Assembly: GCA_030770545.1 (NCBI GenBank)
Contig: CM061107.1
Span: 6,536,001-6,600,000 of the forward strand
DNA: 64,000 bases
Direction: 5' to 3'
Source: Macropodus opercularis
Taxonomy: Eukaryota; Chordata; Actinopteri; Anabantiformes; Osphronemidae
The notes under the pieces are model-generated. The model was not told where the DNA came from, made no database searches, and worked only from the letters and a program-made list of their open reading frames with translations. Within the stretch, counting starts at the first letter, position 1. Each line of letters starts with the position of its first letter. The translations under genes were made by a program, and so were the position numbers. This document shows positions 11,401-23,580 of this stretch, one piece after another.

Positions 11401-14400
11401 TCCTGCAACTACACCAGAAGCTCCTGCAACTACACCAGAAGCACCAGCAACTACACCAGAAGCACCAGCAACTACACCAGAAGCACCAGCAACTACACCA
11501 GAAGGTCCTGCAACTACACCAGAAGCACCAGCAACTACACCAGAAGCTCCTGCAACTACGCCAGAAGCTCCTGCAACTACACCAGAAGCTCCTGCAACTA
11601 CACCAGAAGCACCAGCAACTACGCCAGAAGCTCCTGCAACTACGCCAGAAGGTCCTGCAACTACACCAGAAGCTCCTGCAACTACGCCAGAAGGTCCTGC
11701 AACTACACCAGAAGCTCCTGCAACTACACCAGAAGCCCCAGCAACTACACCAGAAGCTCCAGCAACTACACCAGAAGGTCCTGCAACTACGCCAGAAGCC
11801 CCAGCAACTACACCAGAAGCTCCTGCAACTACACCAGAAGCACCAGCAACTACACCAGAAGCACCAGCAACTACGCCAGAAGCTCCTGCAACTACACCAG
11901 AAGCACCAGCAACTACACCAGAAGGTCCTGCAACTACGCCAGAAGCTCCTGCAACTACACCAGAAGCACCAGCAACTACACCAGAAGCTCCTGCAACTAC
12001 GCCAGAAGCTCCTGCAACTACGCCAGAAGCTCCTGCAACTACACCAGAAGCACCAGCAACTACACCAGAAGCTCCTGCAACTACGCCAGAAGCTCCTGCA
12101 ACTACACCAGAAGCTCCTGCAACTACACCAGAAGCTCCTGCAACTACACCAGAAGCACCAGCAACTACACCAGAAGCTCCTGCAACTACACCAGAAGCTC
12201 CTGCAACTACACCAGAAGCACCAGCAACTACACCAGAAGCACCAGCAACTACGCCAGAAGCTCCAGCAACTACACCAGAAGGTCCTGCAACTACGCCAGA
12301 AGCACCAGCAACTACGCCAGAAGCTCCAGCAACTACGCCAGAAGCTCCAGCAACTACACCAGAAGCTCCTGCAACAACAACCAAAGCTCCTGCAACTACA
12401 CCAGAAGCACCAGCAACTACACCAGAAGCTCCTGCAACTACGCCAGAAGCTCCTGCAACTACACCAGAAGCTCCTGCAACTACACCAGAAGCACCAGCAA
12501 CTACACCAGAAGCACCAGCAACTACGCCAGAAGCTCCAGCAACTACACCAGAAGGTCCTGCAACTACGCCAGAAGCACCAGCAACTACGCCAGAAGCTCC
12601 AGCAACTACGCCAGAAGGTCCTGCAACTACACCAGAAGCTCCAGCAACTACACCAGAAGCTCCTGCAACAACAACCAAAGCTCCTGCAACTACAACAACA
12701 CCTTTTATATCTACAAAGCCTCCAAGTATTTCCATTTTTTAAATTTCTTTTGTATCTAACACATGATTGGTTCTGGATGTAAGAAGTAACTCGGTAAAAA
12801 CGTGTCTGTGTGTTCAGACCCTTGCGATTCCAACCCATGTGGTCGTGGCAGCACTTGTGAGCCTCGTTCTGAGCAAACCTACGTCTGTCTGTGTCTGTCC
12901 GGTGAGTTCTACAACGACGGCAGCAGAAGTTGTGAGAATGGTGAGTGTTGTCATTTTATTACTTAACTTTCCACTAGTAATGTTTGCAGTAATACGTTCA
13001 CTTAAAAAAAGGTTCATAGACTTTTTAAAGCTACATTTAAGAAGAAGAGACGTTGGGAAAACACACCCAATATTCCAGTAAAGATGGACCAAGACAAAGT
13101 AAAGCACGTTGTGTTTTTTCTGGACATTATTCCTGGTGTGGGTGCAGCAGATTTCCTGTAGACTGGTTATTACAGTGAGGTCATACAAGCCCAAAAGGTT
13201 TCAGGTGTCTACAGTATGTTACAACACAACAGCAGGCTGTGACATCTTTCCTTAAATGACGTTTCACTGTTTCAGCCAAAGTTTTCCCTGGAGACTTGAG
13301 TCTGACTGGAATAACATATACAGAAAAAATGCAGGACAAGACATCACAAGAATTTAAAGATGCCTCAATTCAAATTAATGATGCAGTAAGTGATCAGTTC
13401 TCTTTTCTTCATGTGGCTTCGATTACAAGACACACGTTCATTTGGTGGTTTCGTATCTGCTGTTTGCAGCTGTCAGATGTATTCAAGTCAGTGCCAGGTT
13501 TCGTTGAGGCCATCGTGCTTGATCTCCAGTGAGTCTTCAGTCAGTTCATTTCTAGTAAAGTTCACTTTATTATTTCAGTACGTAATTGTCATGTGGTTTT
13601 TGTTCTAACAGACCAGTCTCAGCCAGAACACGTTTGTCACAGACAGCTGGTGTCAGAGCAACTGTAGACATCATCTTCAATGTCAATTCTGAAGTCAACA
13701 CAGAAGAAGTTAAAAGTGCGATAAAGGAAGCTGCCAGCGGTTCAGACTCTGTGCTGTCAGGGGGAACATTTACTGGTAAGGTCACTACACGTCTGGTGCT
13801 AATGGTTGAGTTTTACCTAAGTTGACGACATTCAACAACGTAACAAAGCCCTGATGGTAAATGTGATTATTATATCACTGCTCACGTTGTGACCTTCAAC
13901 TTACTACACATTATCACGGATCAGAGCAGGTTTTCAGATTAGTTTTGTTTCTGTCATTTAAGGGACAAGCCTGTGTAAATCGGACACCTGTGATATAGAA
14001 TCTACCAACTGCACTTCAGCCGATGGAACCTTTACATGCTCCTGTAATGACGGCTACGTTAAGACAGGCTTCAGCGACAGAGTGTGTGTTGGTAAGAGCG
14101 AGAGAACGAGGACGTGTGTGTGGACTCAGCTTCAATTTGTGTATTTTCATTTGCTTGTGTTCTTGTTGCAGCTTGTCCCAGTGGACAGCAGGCACAGGGT
14201 TCAGAGTGTGAAGCGTAAGTCCTTCGATGCCCTCGCACCCAGACCCACGTCTGTGCTGCTGTCAAACGTTCCTGTGTGGAAAGGAACAGTTGAAATAATC
14301 TGTCTTTATGTTTTTCAGTTGCTCCTTTGGATATTCTGGCTTTAACTGCAAGGAATGTAAGTTAAACATGACACAGAATCACAGCGACGTCCAGTGAAAG

Positions 14401-15254
14401 CGTCTGCTCTGTGCTTAGTAGTAGCCAGTGCAGCCGTGTTGATGCCGTGTGATGTGCTTTGATAGCGTGGCAGCTGGTGCTGGTCGTCGTCGGCTCTGTG
14501 CTTGGTGGACTGCTGCTCATATCACTCATCCTTCTGCCAGTAGTAGCAGTCAAGTGAGTCTGTTTATTCATGCAGTTCAAATCATTAAGGTTTATTATCT
14601 CTGCTATGTCTGTACATTTCTCTCAGGGAATGTTTTATACACAATGACGTTAATTTGAACAAACTATTTACTTTGAGTCTGACATTTTTTTCACTATAAT
14701 AATTTTAATAAATGACTATAACATTTTAAATTTTGCAGTAGTAACACATACATATTATTTTGTTAGATGCCCAAAGAAGGGCTATGACGACACCGGGGAA
14801 GCCTACGTCAACCCTTTTCCTGCCAAGTCATCACTGGGTCAGGCACAGTCAGTTAATGGCTTCTCTTTCACCAACCCTGGGGGAATTAAAATCCCACGGG
14901 CCACAACCATCAGCAGAACCAACATGGAGATGACGCCAAGCAACAGCCGTCAAACTCCGGCCTCCTCAGGCAATGCGGTGAGCAAGATGTTCAACATACT
15001 GAGGCGTTAGAGCTGCATCAGTAAACGGTCCTGGTGGTGTTTCCTTCCTCCAGTCAGCAGAGATATTCATATTAAGATTCACTCAAAGTCGAACCGTCTT
15101 CTAATTGCAGTGGCTCAACCGGTTTCAACTTGGCGGCTTTGCTCAGTCGCGACCCCAGACCAACCCGTACGCCCAGACTCAACCTCAGGGGAACCACTAT
15201 GCACAGAGACAGGGCCAGGACAACCCCAACTACATTGGAAGACGGTTCAACTGA
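8493..15254 (+). CDS. muc13: Mucin-13-like transmembrane mucin with giant PTS domain (copy 2)
   Basis: Tandem paralogue of the gene at 1668-5351 with the same exon plan: 8493-8541, 9201-12725, 12818-12940, 13276-13385, 13470-13528, 13612-13775, 13963-14091, 14172-14214, 14319-14356, 14466-14553, 14767-14977, 15111-15254; total 4683 nt, 1560 aa. Domains: signal peptide (MAKEFKLLCILWLVVA), PTS domain about 20-1190 made of 165 heptads A/G-PATTPE, EGF-like 1192-1232 (NPCDSNPCGRGSTCE), SEA 1233-1343 with no clear autocleavage motif, two EGF-like modules to 1413, TM to about 1443, and a 117-residue tail with NPYAQ. The repeat exon is read in the frame (first base 9203) that has no internal ATG; long antisense and +1 ORFs over it are shadows. 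Dense Thr/Pro suggests heavy O-glycosylation; with one Glu per unit it is acidic and almost without Ser or Cys. The exon 2 donor (GTATTT) is weak but its phase is right. Confidence 0.83.
9236..12700 (+). repeat. 165 x 21-bp coding minisatellite (A/G-PATTPE)
   Basis: The block is 3465 bp, exactly 165 x 21, with no frame-breaking indel. Within a unit nearly all variation sits in codon 1 (GCT, GCA, GCC or GGT), codon 2 (CCT or CCA) and the fifth codon (ACA or ACG). GGT goes with CCT, and GCA or GCC with CCA, giving about ten unit types. Longer blocks recur: units at 9488-9676 equal those at 9719-9907 (11-unit offset), and the ATTTK variant at 12365 recurs at 12659, 14 units later, with nearly the same neighbours. 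This indicates growth by unequal exchange. Confidence 0.95.
13936..14559 (+). repeat. Paralogous block identical to 4082-4705
   Basis: Second member of the exon 7-10 identity block. Outside it the copies differ: intron 6 is shorter here, and exon 11 lacks the SSKHN stretch and has several substitutions. Confidence 0.85.
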
Positions 15255-16030
15255 TGACGGAAGGTCTCATTGACATTTTCCCAGATCAGCTATATTCCCT
15301 TCTCGTGAGAGTGGCATAAACAGAAGCACCATTTTTTGTTCTTGTACATATCTGAGGACATGTCAGTTGTGGATAATTATAAATTCTTTCTTGAGGTTCA
15401 GGTTTACAGAGATTTGTTTGCTATCTGCTCAGAATGTCTGATTGTTTGAATTTAAACCAGAATCTAAACTATATAACATCCTTCTCTTGCTCAGCTTATA
15501 TCTAGCTCGTCTATGAATTTACAAGTACTGTTTTTTATAAGCAAATATGGCTCATTTTATATTTTTTACCCGTTGTTGTAAATGAGGCGAGTTATTCTCT
15601 CTAATTGAAAACTGTTTGAAAAACTGTGCACATTTTTCTGCAAATCAGGGCTTAGAAGTACTGTTTTATGTTTTATTTATTTATAACCCCTTCCATAGCT
15701 GATTCTTCCCAAATGTGTTTAACTTATTTGAACTATAATTGTTAAATAAAATTTCACATGATCTAAAAAAGGTGACATACAGTGTTTGTTTAGATTTAGA
15801 TTGCTGTGTTAAAGTCAGATCTAGTTGAACTGCTAATGTTCTAGTCTTTCGCACCACAAACTGACCACTACAGTAGATATCAGAGAAGCTTTAGTTTCAT
15901 TTGTCAGGAAGACATGTTTAATCACTATAAAGCTATTGAGCAACATTTCTGGGTCAAGGTCCCCAATTTCCATAGAGATAAGCATTAGAGAAGCCAAAGG
16001 AAACTGTCAGTCATTGATTGTTTGCTGAAT
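15255..16030 (+). other. 3' UTR and duplicated downstream flank, copy 2
   Basis: Shares the leader of the UTR with copy 1 (GATGACGGAAGGT...CTCATTGACATTT). AAATAAAA occurs at about 15744. From about 15885 to 16030 it matches 6590-6750, marking the 3' end of the tandem duplication. Confidence 0.5.
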
Positions 16031-18700
16031 GTGGACGCGAGTTTCAGTAATGTTGCAATGATTTTACATTGAAAGACTGGACTCTGTACGCATTTACAGC
16101 AGCGTTCGTAGCAGTAAAATCTCACCAGGTTGCTGTTTAACAAAAGAATGTTAGCACATTGATGATATAGTTGATGAAGTTGTTCAGCTGTTTTATTTTT
16201 CAGCTCGTGGGATGGACTGGGACTGGTGCTGTCAGAGCAGGCTGCAGTCTGGGGACCGCACAGTTGGAAATGCCACTTTCATTATCACCCGCCTTCATGC
16301 TGTGGCTGTCAGCCCTAAATATGGATTCCGACGCACACACTGACACACAGAGAAGCTCACGGTGCAAAGCACGTCTACCAACGCTATGCCGTGCATTTGA
16401 TTGTGTGCACGTGGGTCCAGCTCGGTACAGGTCTGTGTCTGCAGCCTGGTCAAGCTTGTTCCTTCTCCAGTAGGTGACCACCCAAACCAGATGGCAGTGA
16501 CAAGGACCCTGACACTTGCCTGGGACCGTTCCAGCGTCTCAGCTACTGCGCTGCCTGTGTGACGCCTCCATGGGAATGGGATGAATCATATGACACCCAC
16601 AGTAAGCAGAAAATTGCTCTTTTAGTGAAACAAAGCCAGGAAAAAACATGCACATATGACCTGTGGCTTAAACCGACAGTGAACCCCAGGCCTGACTTCC
16701 CTGTGAATAAAAAATAACTTATAACTACACGACTTACTGATCCAAACTCATCAGCTCATTTTCAAACTTTGAGAGTCTTCACGTTCTTTCAGGGTTTTTG
16801 GCCTCATGTGTAAAACGATCATACATTCACGTATTTGTACTGACAGTACCAGCAGTATGTGCACGACCAGAAATGTTACGTCTGTTTTGACAAATGACGC
16901 GAAGGAATTGAGGAAAAACTGTCCCAACATCTGGTTAAGCAGCAACCTGTGATTCTCTCAATAAAGCTAAATTGCCTAATGCTGGCGTGACCCTTAGACC
17001 TTATAAGCCTTTGATCATTGTCTCTTTATAGCCACATTGTTATAATACTTATCTCTCACAGGAGATGCAGTATCGCTTGTGGGCTTGTAATTGTTTAATT
17101 GCTGGGAACTGGGTGTGTGAGCATGACAGTAGCTGTGGTGAGCCCTGCGCCAGTTACAGCAAAGAGCTGCGTCTAGGTTACAGCCTGCAGCCTGTCGGGG
17201 CTGTTTCTGATCGAAATACTGCTCCTTACAGTCCTCGAACTGATGAGTTTCAAGCCAAGCAAACTGAATAAATGCTAATGTGTAGCTATTACGCACAGAC
17301 AGAAACTAGCTGTTACCATGGCATCGAAAAAGAAAAAGACACAAAACATACAAGAGATAAAAACATACTGTTTTATAGAGTTGTTATACAATCAGAGCAA
17401 ATTAGAAGAAATCATTTCAGAAGAGATGATGGTAAACATTGTTTGCTTTCTCACCATAACTACTAAGAACTAACAGGATAGTGGCCAAGTTGGATGGATG
17501 ACACAAGGAGTAGATTTACCAATTGTCATTAAACAATTATTGTCTTTCTCTCAGTTTATTCTAATTATTATTAATCACGTCTTTCCTTCTTTCCTTCTTG
17601 ACACAGTCCCGTTTGCACATGTCTTTGTCTGATGATGCTCATATCACAAGAGGATCTGTCATTCGGAGACTGAACCTCCCAGTGGTGTAATCCCCTCACT
17701 GAGCACAGATAGGACTCTGATCCCCAGCTACTGTATCTGACCCTCTGAACTAAGATGAAATGCTTTGTCATCCATTTAATCACAGAGACAGTTGGGGAGT
17801 GTGATCGCAGGCTAGAAGCTACGATCCTTCTCTTCTCTTTACGCCCCTCACACTGTCTGAACGCATTAAGGTCTGTCAGAGCAACAACTAGGCCAACTAG
17901 CAAAAGAGAAATAAAACGATGCATGCAAGGAGTTATTAGAGCAGAAACAAAAAGCAGGAGATATGGAAAGATGACTGCGACTATTTGTTAGTCTGTGATG
18001 ATTCATAGTTCATGTTTTCATATCACTGGGCCCCCACAAGGCATCTCTGAGCATCAGCCAAAGCATGTACAGTCCCGCTCGCTGGGAAACACTGGCTGGG
18101 AGAGAAGGGATGAATAGCAATGGATGGATTTAAGAGGGAGGGGCGGGCCAAAGAGGCATGCAGCCTCCAGCATGTGCACAAAGTGCTGCCTTCATGGGCT
18201 GCCAGAAATCAGGCCAACAGCCAGCTGTCAGGAGTCAACAGTCATTCCGAAATTCAACTCAGTTTGTTTATAAGGCACCAAATCACAACAAAGGTCATCT
18301 CAAGGCGCCGTTTAAAACGTCACACAAAAGTGTCACAAAAGCAACTATATAGAATTTATTCTCCTGTGACACATGAGTGTCTCTGATGTGATGACTTGTT
18401 GAGCATCATTTGGAGTTTTGCTCATTTTGTCCCCGTGCCATAAAAAGTTTTAAGCGGTAAGATATTTACTGCTGCAAAATGTGACGAATCTCATATTCAT
18501 GTCCACCATTGGTAAGATTAACTTGTGTAATAAGATTAACTTGTGTAGTAAGATTAACTTGTGTTGTCAGATGCATGTGCATGATGCGAAGCTCATTCCT
18601 GCCGAAATAAAGAATAAAAAAAGAAGCAAACAAACAAATAATATTTTTCCCTGCGAGAAATTGTTTCTAAATACTTCTCAGCTGTTGCAACCTCAGTAGT
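16031..18700. other. Intergenic, no gene seen
   Basis: Only short ORFs without splice context, family resemblance or conserved motifs. It includes a degenerate dispersed repeat at about 18255-18320. Confidence 0.5.
18255..18320 (+). repeat. Degenerate dispersed fish repeat
   Basis: The words AACTCAGTTTGTTTATAAGG, CACCAAATCACAACAAAGG and CATCTCAAGGCGC form a pattern I recognise as a common interspersed repeat in teleost genomes (usual form ends in TCAAGGCGCTTT). Short and decayed; the family is not assigned. Confidence 0.45.
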
Positions 18701-18719
18701 GCGTGGATCAGCCTTGTTG

Positions 18720-18997
18720 GAATACGCGCGTCCCGGATGAAGAGATTTCCGAGGGGCACTTGAAGGCGCGGCGGAGAGAGCGAGGGCGCCTGGCGGAGGG
18801 GGAAGGGTGGGCGCGTCGGGCTCCAGATTGGGCGAGGAGGAGAAAGGAAACCTGGCGTGTGCCAGACTGAGTGGTACGAAAAGAAAAATAGAGCAGGAGA
18901 AGCCACACGAGAAGGAAGACTGGCGTTATCACGGAGGCGCAGGCGTCAGAGAGAGACAGACGCCACAGAGACGCGCGCTGAGAGGATCATTGTCAAG
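18720..18997 (+). promoter_or_regulatory. mpp3: GC-rich 5' non-coding exon and promoter, probably mpp3
   Basis: A sharp GC/CpG-rich patch in AT-rich surroundings ends in a good splice donor (GTCAAG before GTAATG at 18998). No ORF with family resemblance is present. The next plus-strand acceptor that leads into coding sequence is the mpp3 start exon (acceptor at 23440-23441), so this is best read as its 5' UTR exon and CpG promoter. Linkage is inferred from position and strand. Confidence 0.5.
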
Positions 18998-21900
18998 GTA
19001 ATGATGCTTAATTGTTTATGTGCATTTGTGTGAGTGTGAGGGAAAGAAATTAGTGGCGGTGGTTGAGTATCACACTCCCCCAGACTAAGATGGAGAAGCG
19101 CGTTTTCCTTAGTTGCGTCTATTGATAATTTCCAAGCACATGTCTCGGTGCCAACCTGTCTGTGCTGCATGGTAATTAAGACGCGCGTCACCTGGAAATG
19201 ATTATCCTCAGCATCTCAACGCGGTCCGATGGGTTAGATGTGGGAACCTGTGTTAAGAAGAGACAAACAAAAGCGGCCGAGCTCTAAGGCAACACTGCGA
19301 CTGGTCATTTCAGTGAGTGGTGCTCTTGGTCAGGCTTGACTGCACAGCAGGACAGATTTTCTTTTATGGCTATAGGCCTTCAGGAGGAGAATAGATTCAG
19401 TGAAGGTCAGGGTCATGTGCGGTGGTTTTAGTAAACAAAGACTGAAAGTACAACACATTTGTCAGCATGCTTCAGCCTGTAAGGGACTCAGGGGTGTTTG
19501 GTCATGAATTAGGTGAAAATTAGGATTTGATGCACATGTTCAGAGAACGTTTATACATTTACTTCTGTTGTTTTACCTGAATCTGTTTGAAGTGCAAGTC
19601 GAGTTTCCACTTCAAAGTAACACAAAACTTTATCAGTGAGACACACAATGACACAAAACAATTGGCAAACAAATGTAAATGACTTAATAATAGTAATAAC
19701 AGTCTCAGAATGATGCTTTAGACACAGAGGAAGGTGCAGTAACCTGAAGTGACCCCAGAGCTGCAAAGCAACACAACTTCACCACCGTGTGATGCAAAGA
19801 GACAAACGGGCCTGAGAGAGATGCACAACAACCACAAATAGAAACACAAGCCTGAAAGCAGGTCAAAAACAAACACAATTGACACGGTTGCATCATTTGT
19901 GGTTTGTGGTCATTTGGGCGTCGGGCTGGGGGGGCTGTGTTTCGTAATCCGGCCATGTGTGTCTACTCTCACGCCTGTTTTTCCAAGCATTTACACTTAT
20001 CATTATGAGCTCAGTGTGAGTTTAACATCAGCCGCCAGTGAAAGCCTCTGAAGTTTGGCTCCCTACCAGCCAGATTGGCACTTTATCAGCCGCCGTGTCG
20101 AGGTCCTTCGCCGTCACTAAAGCCTGTTTGGCTGCTGAAATTGCCTCGGCCCTACACTCACAATCGCGGATTTTCCTCAGAACCACGTCCTATTTCAACA
20201 TCCTGACACTAGTAGCGAGTCTTCGTCGTGCTGTCTCGCTGTGGGTTTGTTGGAGGTGTTTTGAAATGATGTTCCTCTTATAAGCCTCTTTGGAGCCATC
20301 TGGCTTCTGACCTCCTCTGCACTTCATTTTATTTTCGCTCCAGCATTTTATCATCCAATTATAATCCAAACTATATTGGAAGCTTAATTGCGCTTTAAGA
20401 GCGAGACGAAAAATCGGTCTTGTCATGTTTAAAATCAAATCGATTTTGGAAGGAGCCAAACGTGATCTGGTTCTGGACTTGGTGAAGCAAAACGAAACAT
20501 TTAAAGGCATCACTGTACGTCCAGAGGGATCAGTCCCATTTGAGATGCACAGCATTGCTGTAATAAGGCAGTTTTTTCATCATGTAAAAGCACAGTGAGT
20601 CTTTATTTTTACCTTTGTGGCAATACCACAGGTTATAATATCTTGTTGCATTTGCAAAACATGCAGCAGGGAACCTTTTTGATCTCATCCAGACATGTGG
20701 GTGGCGTCATAGGACTACGTACGCAGCGAGCTGGGCAGATGGCGTGAGCCGCGTGTTGCGACCTCGCCCCTCTCTGTCTCCCCTCGGGACCCGTCCAAGA
20801 GAAAACCAGTCGGGCAAACAGGTGGCGTGCGTGAGGAGACAGTGACGTAAGGCTCAGCGGCGTAAATAACGGTTGTGTTAATTGTAGATTCTGTCTGTGG
20901 CTTGTTTAGGCGCGAGGCAGGAACATGACATTTACTGAGCCAGTAACACAACAACACAGCCGATAAATCTGTGCTGCCACAGAGTAGACGTCTTCTCTGC
21001 TCAACTCAACCAGATCTACACAGTTGTGCAGCCTATAACACAGAATACTGAGCTGTAGAAGCTCAAGTGGTTGCCACAAGGTCAAAGCTGTTTTCAGTAA
21101 AAAATTCAAACTGTTGATGTCCTTGAGCAAGTGCAGCTTTAATGAGACGGCTTAGCCATTCAGAGGCAGATCTACCAGTTATGAGCATTTTAATAAATGC
21201 TGTAAGGGGGTGCACTGCAAAACATTAATAAACCTAATTATTCAAGCAAATCTGACAAGGTTGACTGTGAAGCTTGTGCCCCTGCTCCTCTGAAGTTCAG
21301 ATGAAGTGTTTCTACTCCTTAGAATATAAAATCAGCTGCATTTTGTGATAAATGTGTTTAGAGTCTTTAGATATTTGTTTCATTGCACACGTTGAAATTT
21401 TCAATCATCCACAAACACTGTTATCCTAAATCAGGATGCCAGGTTATGCCACTTCCTGAAGGGAACTTGTTTTTAGACTCGCTGATTGCATAAGATAAAT
21501 GGCTCTAAGATAAGAGAGACGAGGGCTGAGTGAAAGCACGGGGACGCGCAGGAGACTCAATAGTTTGTACCGCAGGACAAATGAGCCTTGTTGTTGTCTG
21601 TCGAGTGGGGTTGTGTGATAACCGACAGATAGCAGCACTAAAACAGACTTTAATTTAAAACTGGAAGAAGTCACTTTCAAGTGTAAACGATAATTTAATT
21701 CTCATCTGGTAGATGGCCAGACGTGCGCTATCGTCTGCTAATGTGCCGGTGCCCTGCTGAAGGAAAGGACAGACACTCAAATGGAGGAGCAGCATTAGAC
21801 GGGTTGTAATTGATAATTGATATTCAGTATTATTGAATATTGCAGTGACGGTGCATGTGAAATGCTATGATAAAATGAGTTGTGCGTTGCTGGTGGACGT

Positions 21901-23441
21901 CAGGGAACAAATCTAGTCTGTTAGAATGTGCTAATCACAGCATCTTGACGAGGTTGTTCCATCATCAGTGCTCTTCAGTCTAGGGCCCAGTTAAATGAAT
22001 TCCACTTTCAAATGAGTCTCCAGCTACAGTCAGCAGCCAAACAAAGGTCTGTTTGTGCTGTTTTGCTCTAATTGCCACTTTGGCACCATGCCATCACCTC
22101 CTCAATCAGCTGGTATGCGGTTACCAAGCCACCGGCGGAAAACGTGACGATCAAGTAACACATTGTGTCACAATTGTTCTATTTGTAATTTATTATGAGT
22201 GATTCCTACATTATTATAAACCCTCATCACTTTGATGTAGGCATAACTATACATTTTTCTAGTTAAATAAGGGCCTGGCAGCATCTGTGTCACCACTGGG
22301 TTGGTTTTGTGGTGATTGTAAATGTCTAACAGGGAATCGAATGGATTTGGCTGCTTTGGAAGTTGGCAGAAATCCCTGCTGCGGGATTTTTAATCAGATT
22401 AACTTTTTGTAACTTCGTTTTTGGACAGCTATTCTCTTTCCACAGTTATGGCACACCTTACGCAGCCCTGAGAGGGTGGTGACGTTGGCATGCGAGTTCA
22501 GTTATGGCTAAATACAGATGCTTAGAGGTGTAGCGTTACCTGCTAATGGCCATTTAAAGAGTGACCTGATGGCTGTGAAGCAAAATGTTAGATCACTCTG
22601 AAACATGCTGTTAATGCAGCATTCATCAAACCTGGTGCAACAACTGGACACTGATTTAATATTGATGAGGGTGATATTGACTGTGATGGGCAGAAATTGT
22701 ACACAGAGGCTTGTTTCCAGATGAAAGCTGCTTCACATGCAGCAATAAATGACTGAAGTGACTACTGTGACAAGCTAAAAACAGTTTAATTAATCTGTGA
22801 GAGACAGTCATGCCTACTGAAGCGTTTCCATGGTGACGAACACGGAGGACTATGGAAAACTCAGTCAGGCATATCTAGCATCCAGATCAGCTGGTTATTC
22901 TACAGGCAACGAGTCTGTATGTTGATTAAAAGTAGGGAAACTAGTTAGTTCTTGAATTATGCTCGGTTCTGTTTTCTTTGACTTTAACCTTGTGTCATCA
23001 AATACTGTTAAAACACAGATGGTCAGTCAAACCAATATTTTATAGCAATGAGCAAATGTTGTGGATGTTCTGTGACCTCAATGTGCTGAAGATTAGAATG
23101 AAACGATTGATTCGTTCAATATTGAGAGCAGACGTTAATGATAGCGAAACGTCTTGACTGTAATAGGACCATTCATCACTGTCAAAGAACGAGGAGTCAC
23201 CTCTAAGGCTCTGAAGAGTTTTATATGACCTCAAGTGAGACTTTTTGTCATCAACTTTATTTTATTGGAAAAATATTAAATGTGCTTCCAGTTGAAGACA
23301 CACAGACTCATGCTTTTATTTTGGTTATGTTTAGGCATCTTTTGAACAACTGATGCTCGATGCAATCGATCCTGAGATGCATAAAGTAACCTTTAAGCTG
23401 TAGAAAGCGCCTGTGATAATGTGTTGTGTTCTCATTCCCAG
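18998..23441 (+). other. Probable first intron of mpp3
   Basis: About 4.4 kb with no supported coding exon. It may hold regulatory elements, which cannot be recognised from one sequence. Confidence 0.4.
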
Positions 23442-23580
23442 TCTATCCATCATCATTTTTCATCGTACATCGGGAACAGAAGCAAACGGGAGAGAGAAGC
23501 TGACCTCGCCGGCTTTGGTTACCCTCCCTCCCTGTTCTCCCCTCTTCTCACCTCCCTACCTCCACTAGATGATTGAAGCC

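Noticed and set aside
9052..12838. Three ORFs of about 1200 codons over the minisatellite (plus frame SCNYTRR, minus frames GVVAGAS and WCSCRSF)
   Set aside because: The 21-bp unit is a multiple of three, so any stop-free frame of one unit stays open through the array. Only the frame starting at 9203 joins exon 1 and exon 3 in phase and matches a mucin PTS domain.
16171..16481. Overlapping 93-100 codon ORFs on both strands
   Set aside because: No start context, splice support or recognisable domain; expected by chance in a somewhat GC-richer patch.
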